The notes: a model not told the origin generated them from the sequence alone. A stretch of 64,000 nt of DNA from Berberis thunbergii (GCA_003290165.1 QNQO01000543.1:248001-312000); one strand, 5' to 3'. Positions 1-9,999 are shown, counted from the stretch's first letter. Made by a program: numbers and translations.

Positions 1-221
1 AAGAGAACTCTCATGTAGAGAAAAACCAAAATCCTCATGTCTCACTCTTCACAACTTGGAATCACATATTTTTATTTTATGTATAGGGGGTGAATGATGC
101 TTTGTACGGGTGAAGAAAAAAGTGTGGTTCTTCTAACCAAATCAACAGGTATTCAGAGATTGGATTGAAATCTTTCCTATAATTTCTGTACTCTTTTTTG
201 TGCTACCATGTTATCATTGAA

Positions 222-649
222 AGTTTTGTTTATGAGGTTTGTAGTTGGGCCTGCTGTAATGGCAGCTGCTTCTGTTGGAGTTGGACTTAGAGGCCAAATG
301 CTAAAAGTCTCCATTGTTCAAGTGAGTCTTTACTTTGACAAACATCAACTCCATTTGATGTTAAACTTGTTTCTTGTATTGAATACTAAACTTGTTTCTG
401 ATTATTCAGGCTGCTCTACCACAGGGAATAGTTCCTTTTGTATTTGCAAGGGAGTATAACCTACACCCAGACGTATTAAGCACCGCGTAAGTCTCATATA
501 TTCATGTTTATTTTGTTTATCAGCATCCGTTTATATTGTGAATTCTTTATGTATCTATATTGACTTGCAGAGTGATATTTGGAATGATTGTGTCACTGCC
601 CATCACCATGCTATATTATGCTTTCCTGGGTTTCCTATACAATCCGTAA
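222..649 (+). pseudogene. PIN: PIN-type auxin efflux carrier, last three exons
   Basis: Three exons encode the conserved C-terminal transmembrane part of a PIN carrier. Exon one (about 222-321) gives FVVGPAVMAAASVGVGLRG and ends at a gtgagt donor. Exon two (410-486) gives [20 protein letters not shown]. Exon three (571-649) gives VIFGMIVSLPITMLYY and a stop. All junctions are GT-AG and in phase. The tail FLGFLYNP is longer than the usual ending in LLGL. PIN proteins export auxin across the plasma membrane or ER. The upstream two thirds of the gene would lie before the window, so an intact gene cannot be excluded, but its position inside a CACTA element next to other exons suggests a captured fragment. 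The acceptor of the first exon is uncertain. Confidence 0.75.
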
Positions 650-1133
650 GAAGATGAAAAGGCGCAACTACTGCAATTTCAATGCCATTGAAGAACAATA
701 CCAGATCCACTGAATAAGCAGAACATTTGAAGAGAAAAATTACATTTGTTGAAGTATGGCAAAGGACAATGGCAGCTGAAATGGCATCAGCGCAAGTGGT
801 TTGATGATTTGGCCAGTGGGTATTCTGCAGTGAAACAGAGCACACTCTGGTTTGCGACCAGCAGCAAGTTCGCATCAGTGCGTCCCTCGCAGAGCAGCAG
901 TCCATCCCTCGCAGCAGCAGCAGTGATTCCCTCGCAGCCGCAGCAGCATTGCATACCTCGCATCATCAGCAGATCGTCCCTTGCAGTAAGTCCCAAAATC
1001 TGCTATTGTTTACTCTCTTTTTTGCAGTATTTTTACGTCTTAGTTTTTAGTCTTTGAACACCACATTCTCTCTTCATATTGGAACTGGAATGTGCATAAC
1101 TAAGTGAGTGGAGTGATGATATGATTTTTGCAG
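650..1133. other. Linker with CAG-rich segment, no recognised gene
   Basis: Spacer between the PIN and transporter fragments. At about 880-990 there is an irregular repeat built on ccctcgcagcagcag, ending in a possible splice donor (ttgcagtaagtc). A frame at 746-1057 stays open through it and would give a Ser/Ala/Gln-rich peptide with no domain I recognise. It may be a piece of another captured exon or a low-complexity repeat. Confidence 0.4.
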
Positions 1134-1378
1134 GAAAGTCCAACACAAATAGTAGCCGGGATTACAAAATCAAAGGAAGTCAAGTAGATAAATTCTTCCA
1201 CGCATTTGGTGCCATTCTTGTTTGCAATACCTCCGGTTTGTTGCCAGAAATACAGGTTAGATTTTTTAATTCATTCCTGTTTTTTCAATGATACACACAC
1301 AATATTGTTTATACTTGAAATCAGTCATTATAAAGCTTATGAATGAATATTATTTTACAGTCGACATTGCGCAAACCG
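1134..1378 (+). pseudogene. AAAP-family amino-acid transporter (ProT/GABA-transporter-like) exon fragment
   Basis: Exon 1134-1255 reads KSNTNSSRDYKIKGSQVDKF followed by FHAFGAILVCNTSGLLPEIQ and ends at a gttaga donor. The next exon starts after ttttacag at 1361 with STLRKP, as in plant transporters of the ProT/AAAP group where the GMLPEIQ-type helix is followed by STLRKP or ATIRQP. These proteins are proton-coupled amino-acid importers. After STLRKP (about 1378) homology stops abruptly and the same exon runs into sequence leading to the chromomethylase piece, so the reading is chimeric. Only about 50 of the roughly 450 residues are present. Not functional. Confidence 0.7.
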
Positions 1379-1423
1379 TATTATATGTCTACGACATTGT
1401 GTGTGGAAAGATGAAAAACATGA

Positions 1424-1953
1424 GATTAGGTGTGGCAGTGGGATAAAAATGTTGAGAGAGTATTGCTGCCATCTGGAAAACAATTGGTAATGCTTTTTAA
1501 GTTTGCCAGTTTTTTTTTTTTCCTGGAATGTAAAATACTAATGTTTGAATTTATATAGATACCTGATTATGCAATGTCATTTGTGAAGGGAAAATCAAAG
1601 AAGTAAGTGCTTTCGAGTGACCTATATGATTTTATATATTATAATTAAAGTTTACTAACTTTTAGTTTTGTTGAACTCTTATATATTCTTAAGGCCATTT
1701 GGTCGCCTATGGGGGATGAGGCTGTTGGAACTGTAGTTACTAGACCTCAACCCCATAACCAGGTTAGACTTATATGCTAGACTTATTTTTAATATATCTA
1801 CTCTGAAGATTGCATGCAATCTCATTCTAATATCAAATTTGTTTGTCAGACTCTTCTGCATCCTGAGCAAGACAGAGTTCTCACTCCCCGTGAAAATGCC
1901 AGGCTACAAGGCTTTCCTGATTACTACAAGCTTTCTGGTCCTGTTGTTGAGAG
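1424..1953 (+). pseudogene. CMT: Chromomethylase (CMT3-like DNA cytosine-5 methyltransferase), C-terminal exons
   Basis: Four GT-AG exons: about 1424-1486 (WDKNVERVLLPSGKQL), 1559-1602 (IPDYAMSFVKGKSKK), 1694-1762 (PFGRLWGDEAVGTVVTRPQP) and 1850-1953 ([20 protein letters not shown], then [14 protein letters not shown]). They match the end of the catalytic domain of chromomethylases, which maintain CHG methylation. The [11 protein letters not shown] motif is intact. The following exon with the QVGNAVAV motif is absent from the next 1.5 kb, and the chromodomain, BAH domain and PCQ catalytic motif are missing. The usual RLWWDETVP reads RLWGDEAVG. The 5' edge is blurred by an in-frame stop at about 1427. 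A fragment, probably captured by the surrounding CACTA element. Confidence 0.85.
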
Positions 1954-2974
1954 GTAACTGACTTCCTCAACATGTCAAAACATCAAAATTTCTATAAATC
2001 TCTTATATTCATAGTTTCTTGTTTGATTGGAATTCATTAGTGATTTTATTCAATGGTTTTATAACTGTTAAGCACTCATACCATGATCTTGCACACCCAA
2101 AACAAGGCCTGAACTTGACTAGCTAACTGCTTTATATGCTGGTCTTCAGACTCTTCAGGCCTATCATCATACCTAGCCATTTCTACATGCCTACTAAGGA
2201 TCCAGATCTGCTTCCATCTTGTTTGTACAGTCCTATTTCTATTTTGTTCAGAGTTAGAATCATAATATAAGTAATATGATTATCATCATAGGGAAGCTGC
2301 AACACTATAAATTTATTGTGCGGGCAGTGATGGTATTCAACTGCAAACACCCAATGGTTTTCATAATGGCTGCTAAGATTTGAAAACCTTCATTTTTTTC
2401 CATCTGAACTGTTTGAATCTGTAAGAAATAGTACGAAATCATACTATCCAAAGAGTTTAAAGGCACCAAACTTCATTTGATAAGAATTGGTAAGCAAAGT
2501 CACATTTGAAAACCAAATGGTCTTCTGTTTCAGCAGTAGAAAGAGATAAAGGGCAGGCAGGCACCCTCCACTCTTAAATGATTATCAATTGGATTACTAG
2601 TGGTTGGTAAAATACCAATCAAAGATTTCCATAAAATATTTTGATCCTTTTAAAACATGAGGTATGTTACTGATTAATCTCATAGTTCCATCCATATAGT
2701 TTTGAATCTTCTTCTCTAAATGAAAATAGGAAAAAAAATTCTTAAAAAATTTCACATGTGTCAGTCTTTTTTGGTACATCAATGATATAGCTTGGGTGTC
2801 TCAGACAATTAATGTATCACAATAGATATACAAATCTCCAGGCATGTCTTTATGGCTAAGATTCATGCATATACTAGTACACCAGAAATTATAGGTCATG
2901 TTTGTCTGTCATTGGTTTATTAGCAATCTTTATAGGTCATGTTTGTCTGTCATTGAGTACTGACTAATTTTTAT
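1954..2974. other. AT-rich stretch without recognised gene
   Basis: Follows the last chromomethylase exon. I looked for the missing methyltransferase motif (QVGNAVAV) and did not find it. A 24-bp phrase (ataggtcatgtttgtctgtc plus cattg) occurs twice, at about 2892 and 2933. No other structure seen. Confidence 0.5.
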
Positions 2975-2980
2975 ACTGCA

Positions 2981-3181
2981 GGGCTCTGAAGGTCTGAGCC
3001 AGTACGGGCAGCAGTATTTTGGACAGGAGAATGCGCATACATTGCTTGTTTTTGGGGTGCAAAGTGTGTCGTTGTATCAACCATCACCAGTGACATATAC
3101 AAGCAACTACCAGGTGTTGCATTCTCATCATTTTCAGTATATTGAACAAGCAACTACCGAAAGAAATGGGGCCTGTTCCTA
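2981..3181 (+). other. Exon-like open frame of unknown origin
   Basis: After a good acceptor (tatactgcag) a frame of about 65 codons is open to a TAA at about 3179-3181, starting GSEGLSQYGQQYFGQENAHT and continuing through SVSLYQPSPVTYTSNYQVL. It is Gln, Tyr and Ser rich and matches no family I can name. Its place inside the CACTA element, on the same strand as the other captured exons, suggests a fourth captured piece. A chance open frame is also possible. Confidence 0.3.
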
Positions 3182-3545
3182 AGGGCATCAATGTATTTTC
3201 TTACATTATAACTAGGTGGATTTGTATTGTTGGAAAAAACATAGAGAAATTCTTTTGTTTTAGATGCGAGCGAAACATGATATAACAAGGTTCCATTTGT
3301 TCAGGTTAATCCTGTTATTGTACATTAGTGCTATTTGTTTACATGTTTTTGTTTGGCGTCAAAACTTGACAAGTTCCTTTTTACGGTTGATTTTGTATTT
3401 ATCTAGCATATAGTTTGGTGGAATCTTATTCGTGCCGGAGGCATGACACAAACCATAGTAAGGACTGATTTTGCAGGTGTCATGGCTGTGATTTTGCTGC
3501 AGCAGCAAAAAAAAATATAAATTTTTTTTTTGATTATATTAATTT

Positions 3546-4027
3546 GCAACGGTTTGAAACCGTTGCAACAAAACATATTTCTTTTTTTTTTTGAATTTTG
3601 TTTTAATTGCCAACGGCTTACAACCGTGGTTGCAGCTTGCCACGGCTAGGAACCGTGGGCGTTCTTCATCAGTTGCTACGGCTTACAACCGTGGCCAGGG
3701 TTAGCCACGGCTTAAAACCGTTGCTATCACGTTTGCCACGGTTTATTTCTCATTGTTTAGCCACGGCTTTAAACCGTGGCCAGGGTTAGCCACGGCTAAA
3801 AACCGTTGCTACCTTGTTAGACACGGTTTATAACCGTTGCTAATATCTACACCTTGTCACGGCTTAAAACCGTGGCTATTTTTGCCACGACTAAAAACCG
3901 TTGTTATTGTTCTTGCAATGTTTAGCAACGGTTTATAGCCGTTACAAGGAATTTCGCGACACCTCTGTAGCCCACGGCTCTTAGCCGTGACAATGGCTTA
4001 CGCCCACGGTATAGAACCGTTGCTAAT
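3546..4027 (+). repeat. CACTA subterminal palindromic repeat array
   Basis: At least 15 copies of a 16-20 bp near-palindrome of the form CCACGGYTTAAAACCGTKGC, in direct and inverted forms, spaced 10-40 bp. Examples start near 3548, 3609, 3640, 3672, 3706, 3735, 3763, 3790, 3820, 3857, 3886, 3923 and 3970. In CACTA elements such repeats bind the element-encoded protein (TNPA in En/Spm). Here they mark the right subterminal region. Confidence 0.85.
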
Positions 4028-4046
4028 GAGGGTTTTTGGTGTAGTG
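4028..4046 (+). mobile_element. CACTA right terminus
   Basis: gagggtttttggtgtagtg; the complement begins with CACTACACC. It is followed by tct, the possible 3-bp target duplication. The left partner lies outside the window. Confidence 0.75.
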
Positions 4047-5162
4047 TCTAGAAAGCGAGGGAAAGGTAGCGCCCCCTAGAATTTCTGCTAAGACAGAGTC
4101 CGGACAAACACCAACTATGTATTAATTATGTAACAATAACAGTCGACATTAACTAAATAAAGTGGACCACTTTCACCTGTAAAAGCCAACTACATATACA
4201 ATTCATTATCATTTTATCATACAGTTAACAACTCAAATTGGATACAGCGATGTACTTCCACACAGCTTCTTGAGATACTACACCTGTGTCGACATGAGGT
4301 TATATGCATAGAAACGTTAACATTTTATTTCCAAGACCGGTAGCATACCACGCCATCTCATACAAAGAATTAGGTAGAAAGGAAGGTATGGGAGTGTTAA
4401 GAATCACGTGATATCGGAGGATTTACTAATAACAAAGAATTTGCATTTTAATGATTGAACAGTCGCATTCAGTACTAATTAACGCCAACAACAACTAGGG
4501 TGAACACATGGCCAGGAATGAACTGATTTTTGTGGATGTGATCTCAAACTTGTGAGAAGATTACGTCTCGTAAAACCAGCACTTCGGGTATAATGTTCTC
4601 GCAATTTAGACTTTAGATGAGTGCCACATCTTAAATGTATGCATCAATCATAGGTCTCACTGCCTACATATATGCTTATACAGATGCAAATGCATCAACC
4701 CAAACATCTCCACACACAATGACACAAACACCTCCACATACCTTGGCAAGGGCCACTGATGCTGTCACAATAAACATGCTTTCGAACTTTAACACCATCG
4801 CAGAATTATCACCAAGATACGTGTACTGTTCTCTGCCTCAACAATTCTTTTCAATTAAAAACTTCAATATGCTTCGTCGCTCTTTTGTTCATGTAATGAC
4901 TTTTGATATTGATAATTTATCCAATGAACCAAACAAAATATATTCCAAATCTTACAGTTCTGAGGTACAAAAGAGCAACACAGACAGAAAAAAAGTTGAA
5001 GTTTTCCACGGAGAACAACACAGACATTTATATAACTAAGGAGAGATGCGTAAAATATCTAAGTTTTGCCTCTAAATTTCACCATATACATTAGACCATC
5101 ATAGTTAGATTTTGACGCTATTGACGTTCAGGCTGCAAGAAAAGGGATAACTCTATTTGCTT
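4047..5162. other. Spacer without recognised gene
   Basis: Ordinary AT-rich sequence. The longest open frame (4635-5039, + strand, 134 codons) is Thr/Ser-rich at its start, has no recognisable motif and no clear gene context. I do not call it. Confidence 0.5.
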
Positions 5163-5277
5163 TCATCCTCGCCCTGCGTCAAGGTCAAGTGATTGATATT
5201 CTTTTTTGAGTGATCGAAGACCATCTTCATAATCATTTTCAGAGCCAGTTGCATTGTTGTTAGATGACTCGTATTCC
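5163..5277 (-). pseudogene. Possible 3'-terminal exon of an unidentified gene
   Basis: On the - strand a good acceptor (tttaatgcag) precedes a frame that stays open to a TGA at 5163-5165 and reads EYESSNNNATGSENDYEDGL then RSLKKEYQSLDLDAGRG. Acidic, Ser/Asn-rich tails of this kind are common at protein C-termini. It faintly recalls the acidic C-terminal tail of plant Tsr3 rRNA-modifying enzymes, but this is not secure. Upstream exons would lie at higher coordinates, where two elements are inserted. Whether it belongs to a live gene cannot be told from here. Confidence 0.35.
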
Positions 5278-5494
5278 CTGCATTAAACATTAATAAATCT
5301 TAATGATCAAACTCTGTAACCTAGCCTACGTCGTGAAGTTGCAAGGAAAATGTCATTCTACTAAGACACTCAAAAACAGCATTTTTATAGCTCCATTCTG
5401 ACATGGCATCGGCACCCCCTCATTGGATTTTCAAAGGTGACATTAAAAAACAATGAGGCAAGCCACGTGTATGCCAAATCAGAATGCCATCTTA

Positions 5495-6555
5495 TGGAGG
5501 TGTATTGTATCTGGATTTTGTGGGCAATTTAATAAATTTCATGAATTCTGAAAATCCAAGTGTATTCAATTTGGATTTTAAAAAGTCCACAAAAGTTAGG
5601 GATATTCAATCAGGATTTTAAAAAGTCTTTCTGAAATCCACAAAATCTAGGGGTATTCAATATGGATTTCAGAAAGTCCACAAAAGTTTTAGGGTATTCA
5701 AAATATCATTCATATTTATGGATTTGGAAAATTATGGATTCTCATGGACTTTGTAGTGTTAGGTATAAATAACAAAGTTCAATAGTTTGTCAGCCTCCAT
5801 ATCAAAGATTTCAACGTGAAAAAAAGCCTCCCAAAGTTCTTCCTTGTGCCAGCCGCGAAGAGGTTGGTTCCCATCCTCTTGTTTTCTCGATTTTTTTTCT
5901 ATCTTTGCATAAACACAAGATAGAGAGAGAGATGACGATGACTGACCTGCCTTTACGTTTATACAAAATACACAACACTCCACCAAAAGCTCTATCTTTT
6001 ATCACATCTTCTTCTTCTTCACTGTAAATGAACGATTTTCATGGCTTTCTTACAATCTCCATCATCTATCGTTGAACCCATGTTACCCCTTGTGTTCCTT
6101 TCCTGTTCCCTCTTGTCTATGTGTTTTCTCTTTGTGTTACTGTACAAGAGATTCAGGAGAGTCAAGGGAGACGAAGATGAATCAGCCCATAACCCATTTT
6201 CAATCTGCAGATGTTCCCTTTCATCTACAATAAACAAATCCATTAAAGCAATAAGGCCCACCAGCTGTTTGTAGAATTTCTTACTCTCTAATGTCTAATA
6301 TATTTGGGGGGAGGATATGTCATTACCAACTTCTTTTTTATCTTGCAAATAATTAGAAATCTGTAAAAGTCGTTCCTACAAATTAGTCCGTGGATTTTCA
6401 TAAATCTCTAGAAAGTTTGTAGCAAAAGTCTATGAATTTAAGAAATCAGCAGAAGTTCGTGGACAATTTAAAGAGTCCGTGGACAATTTAAAGAGTCTGT
6501 GGACTTTTCAAATTATTTATCAATTCCATAAGAATCCATATACAATACACCCCCC
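5495..6555. mobile_element. PIF/Harbinger-like non-autonomous TIR element
   Basis: Left end TGGAGGTGTATTGTATCTGG and right end (complement) GGGGGGTGTATTGTATATGG form inverted repeats, flanked by TTA on both sides (5492-5494, 6556-6558), the TWA duplication typical of PIF/Harbinger. Both subterminal parts carry variants of gtattcaatttggattttaaaaagtccac (5560-5720) and of agtccgtggacaatttaaag (twice at about 6475-6510). The 1061-bp interior encodes no recognisable transposase. Confidence 0.65.
6041..6274 (+). other. Small open frame with one membrane segment inside the TIR element
   Basis: 77 codons from an ATG. Residues about 13-37 (LPLVFLSCSLLSMCFLFVLL) form a strong hydrophobic segment, followed by YKRFRRVKGDEDE, a basic then acidic stretch. 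This resembles a single-pass peptide. No homologue is recognised. It may be a captured exon or a chance frame; a gene is not established. Confidence 0.2.
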
Positions 6556-6558
6556 TTA

Positions 6559-6755
6559 GAATGCAGTTTTTGAATGCTAAAGTAGAATCATTGAAATAAA
6601 ACTTATTCTGGGAAACCTGCACTACGAACATTTCAGTAATGAACAACCATTTCTATACTGATACTTTGGATTACCAATGGAGGATTTATGGCAATACCAC
6701 AATACTATATCGGTGGAAATATGAAGTATGTTTGAGGTCATTAATTAAGAACCAA
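6559..6755. other. Short spacer between two insertions
   Basis: About 200 bp of host sequence between the PIF-like element and the LTR element. It continues, beyond the LTR element, at 8251. No feature seen in it. Confidence 0.4.
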
Positions 6756-6760
6756 TTGCC

Positions 6761-7138
6761 TGTTGAGTATTTCAGCTCCCAGGATCAATTACAAACACTA
6801 ATTCTACATTACAATGACAATATTACAACAATACAATACATAAACATATAAATCTCTTACACACACAAATAGTTCATCATTGAGCTTCTCCTCACAATGA
6901 TCCAAGGCTCACAAGCCTGGATGCCTCAATCTCAACAATTATTCCCCTATTTATAGTCTCACAATGGAGGTAGAGGAAGACTCTAGATATCCTCAATATT
7001 TAATCCTCTAAATTTCTCCAACATTCTCTACTCTTCTTCTTCTAGATAATTCTTCCTCCATCTTCTCTTCTTCTCCATTCTCAATTTCTCTAGAGAATTC
7101 TTGAAACACCAATCAAGTTGGTGTTGCTAATCTCAACA
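6761..7138 (-). repeat. 3' LTR of the short element
   Basis: 378 bp. It contains ctataaatagggg on the - strand near 6940-6955, the likely TATA region. Confidence 0.8.
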
Positions 7139-7868
7139 TCCCCCCTCAACACCAACTTGCTCATTTTTATCTTCTCACTCACCATCAATTTTCCGGTCTT
7201 CACGTTCACACACTACTTTCACATTTACTTCTTGTTCACACATTGCATTCTTCCAAAATCACGATCCACCAACATCTCGACCAATTGATTCACGGACACG
7301 ATCTGCACACATCATCAACTTTGTGTGCTGTCTTGGCACACAGACTCACAATTTTGTGCTCCTTTGGCACTTTCACATAATAACGTGCTCTCTAACACCT
7401 CCACACACAACGTGCTCTCTAGCACAATCACAAAACGTGTTCCATGGCACTACGAAACATTGCCTGTCACTTTGATTACGCCGCATAACCATTTTCTACG
7501 GTATGGTGACAAAACTCCAACGTCCTGTCTCACAACGCGACCCTACGATCCCTTATCGTAGCCTATGTCGCCTTCATCACCCTGCCTACCAGTCCACTCA
7601 CGGGGACCCGCTACATCTACATACACGGACACACTGTCGGCGCTTGGCGTGACACCTCAAATATGGCTTTACTTTTCCATGACCAATCAGCTTCACAATC
7701 TCCACGAACATCTCCTCGAAAATCTCACTCTGATCGTACGTATGATTAGTGAACAGTACTGTACATATAAACAATGTACAATACTTATGAGTAGTGTACT
7801 CTCCCAAGGAATACTATTGTAAGCTCCGATGAAGAATATCACTCCGGCTAAACCCGCTCTGACCAAAT

Positions 7869-8245
7869 TGTTGAGTATTTCAGCTCCCAAGATCAATTAC
7901 AAACACTAATCTTACATTACAATGACAATATTGCAACAATACAATACATAAACATATAAATCTCTTACACACACAAATAGCTCATCATTGAGCTTCTCCT
8001 CACAATGATCCAAGGCTCACAAGCCTGGATGTCTCAATCTCAACAATTATTACCCTATTTATAGTCTCACAATGGAGGTAGAGGAAGACTCTAGATAGCC
8101 TCAATATTTAACCCTCTAATTTCTCCAACATTCTCTACTCTTTTTCTTCTAGAGAATTCTTCATCCATCTTCTCTTCTTCTCCATTCTCAATTTCTCTAG
8201 AAAATTCTTGAAACCCCAATCAAGTTGGTGTTGCTAATCTCAACA
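7869..8245 (-). repeat. 5' LTR of the short element
   Basis: 377 bp. The - strand has ctataaataggg at about 8050-8061, a good TATA box for the element transcript. Confidence 0.8.
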
Positions 8246-8250
8246 TTGCC

Positions 8251-8411
8251 AGACACTTTTTGAATGTTTCATCAGTCCCTCCTGTAAAATCTTCTGGTAA
8301 ATCATTCGAAAATGTTAAAACTTCCCTATGAAAAATTGGTGCTTTCAAAGTGTTCTTACCACCAGTAGTGACAATGAGAAATTTACTAGCATTTCTATTG
8401 CCAAATAGCTT
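8251..8411 (-). pseudogene. Possible exon of an unidentified gene, cut by the LTR element
   Basis: On the - strand the frame KLFGNRNASKFLIVTTGGKN, TLKAPIFHREVLTFSNDLPE, DFTGGTDETFKKCLA is open for about 54 codons, with a possible acceptor (tatgaaag) at its start. The short LTR element is inserted at its 3' edge; beyond it the frame soon stops. The amino-acid composition looks like real protein, but I do not recognise the family. It could belong to the same gene as the exon at 5163-5277. Confidence 0.3.
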
Positions 8412-9040
8412 TCATAGTTACAAAGGAAGCCAGCTTCAGGCCTCAATAAGCATGTATGCTAACAACTAGCTCTAAATACAACTCTAGGCTTTTGAAGTTT
8501 GTTTTGGAAAATATGTCTGATTAATTATTTTCATCAGACATTAATAAACCTCTAAATAGCTTAGGAGCTAATGATATTCATGAGTTAGAATTTTAAGTAG
8601 AGCCTAAACAAAAACTTCCCATCCCCTCTTACTCAAGACATTTAAAGGATTCTCTCTTAACCAGACATTAGCCATCTAACTCAAACAAGCATCCCCCTAA
8701 TATCTGTGCATTTCAGCTCTGCAATTCTAACCCTAATTGATAAGATTTATAAGTTTATGAGCTTCAGCTTTATCAGAATTACATCTAAATTCAAGATTTG
8801 ATCATCCCAGAATTGCTAGCCATCATGTAAATGAGAATTAAGTCTTATTTCCTTAGAATGTTCTCATGAGGATAATTTGTTGTGGTGACAGAGAATCAAG
8901 TCTATCATGAGGGATCCAAGAAGGCGACTACAAAGAGATGAGGCTGAGGTGGTGATGGTGGTGGATGTGGAGGGTAGGCAGTGGCAGTTTGAAGAAGAGG
9001 ATGTAATTTATTTCTTTTTTGAAACTTTTTCATCTAAACC
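8412..9040. other. Spacer without recognised gene
   Basis: Nothing recognised. A short purine-rich stretch (8930-9000, gaggtggtgatggtggtgg) is present. Confidence 0.4.
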
Positions 9041-9049
9041 ATTAAAAAC

Positions 9050-9999
9050 ACTCTTTCGGAGATACAACTTCTAGGTTTATCTCGATTATATAACTCCCAT
9101 CCCCGAATGAACAATGAAAATGTACGTCGTCAACTCAAAATTTATTTCTTTTTTATCATCTCTTATTTTAATAAGTACATGTAAAACCAAAAACCAATGA
9201 ATACTTCCAAAGATATTTATGTCTTTTAATTAAAAACAATATTACATTTTTTTATTTATAATTTTACCCTCCCAAATTTAGATTATTTGGATTATATAAC
9301 TCCCTTTCCCAAATGAGTAGTGGATGTATGTCTTCAACTTGAATAAAAAATTTCCATTTTGCCCTTCCCTATTCTTAACAATTATATGTAAAATCAAAGA
9401 CCAATGAATAGTTTCAGGGGTATTTGTGTATTTTAATTGAAAAATACTGTTACATTTTTTTTTATAATTTTGCCCTCCCAAATATAGATTATTTATAATC
9501 AAACCCAATCCCTATCAATATTCATTAATTACACCTAATCACCTAATATAATTTATTTGAAGCCCTCAATTATCCATAAATTATAAATATACCTTTACAA
9601 ATAGAAAACATGATTATACTTTTTACCATTTTACCCTCCCAAAGTTAAACGATTTACTATCCCCCCCCCCTAAACATTCAATAGTTATACCTAAGTCCCT
9701 ACATAAATTATTTGAAGATCTCTAATTATCTATAAATTATTAAAAAAAAATCCTTATATCTAACTTTTTGATTTCTCATTTTGTCGTCCATATTTCATAC
9801 TTTTACAATCAAAATCAACATCCTCTCAAACATTGATTGTTTATACCTATGCCCCTACTAGAAATTATTTGAAGCCTCTTATTTATTTATATATAATTAT
9901 TATATTTAGAAATTTAATAATATTTTTTCTTATTATTGTAATAAAATAAAATAAAAAATTATTCAATATCTCCTCACGTAGAGCATGTTGACACCCTAG
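9050..9999 (+). repeat. Degenerate tandem array ending in a Helitron-like CTAG terminus
   Basis: About five imperfect units of 150-210 bp share phrases such as ataactccc..ccaaatgagta, ttttgccctcccaaatatag and aattatttgaagcc. The array ends gagcatgttgacaccctag followed by t (9996-10000). The last 160 bp are matched, in opposite orientation, at 62091-62270, which ends in the same CACCCTAG. A shared, sharply defined CTAG-T end suggests a Helitron-type family. No hairpin is clear, so the class is tentative. A C homopolymer of about ten lies at 9661. Confidence 0.45.

Larger units (their letters stand above)
1..4046 (+). mobile_element. CACTA (En/Spm-type) transposon, right part, carrying captured gene fragments
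   Basis: The right end at 4028-4046 reads gagggtttttggtgtagtg, whose complement begins CACTACACCAAAAACCC, the form of plant CACTA termini. It is preceded by about 500 bp of palindromic subterminal repeats, another hallmark of the group. Inside, on the + strand, lie intron-containing pieces of a PIN carrier, an AAAP amino-acid transporter and a chromomethylase, none complete. No transposase (TNPD/TNPA) was recognised. The left terminus is not in the window, so the limits, total size and 3-bp target duplication (right flank tct) are unverified. Alternative: a normal gene cluster decayed beside an unrelated CACTA end; the chimeric exon order argues against this. Confidence 0.7.
6761..8245 (-). 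mobile_element. Short non-autonomous LTR retrotransposon (TRIM-like) with perfect 5-bp target duplication
   Basis: Two LTRs (6761-7138 and 7869-8245) start TGTTGAGT and end CTCAACA and differ at roughly 15 sites. TTGCC flanks both sides (6756-6760, 8246-8250). Orientation is minus: reading that way a purine tract (gaggggg) abuts the 3' LTR at 7139-7146, and tggtcagagcggg lies just inside the 5' LTR at about 7852-7867, resembling the tRNA-Met primer site with a 2-nt gap. The 730-bp interior has no gag or pol. Its small frames are not recognisable. It depends on proteins of other elements. Confidence 0.85.

Noticed and set aside
3546..4027. Regularly spaced palindromes reminiscent of a CRISPR array
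   Set aside because: Spacing is irregular, repeats occur in both orientations, the DNA is plant nuclear and a CACTA terminus follows.
4635..5039. 134-codon frame on the + strand
   Set aside because: No motif, low-complexity Thr/Ser start, no splice or promoter context.
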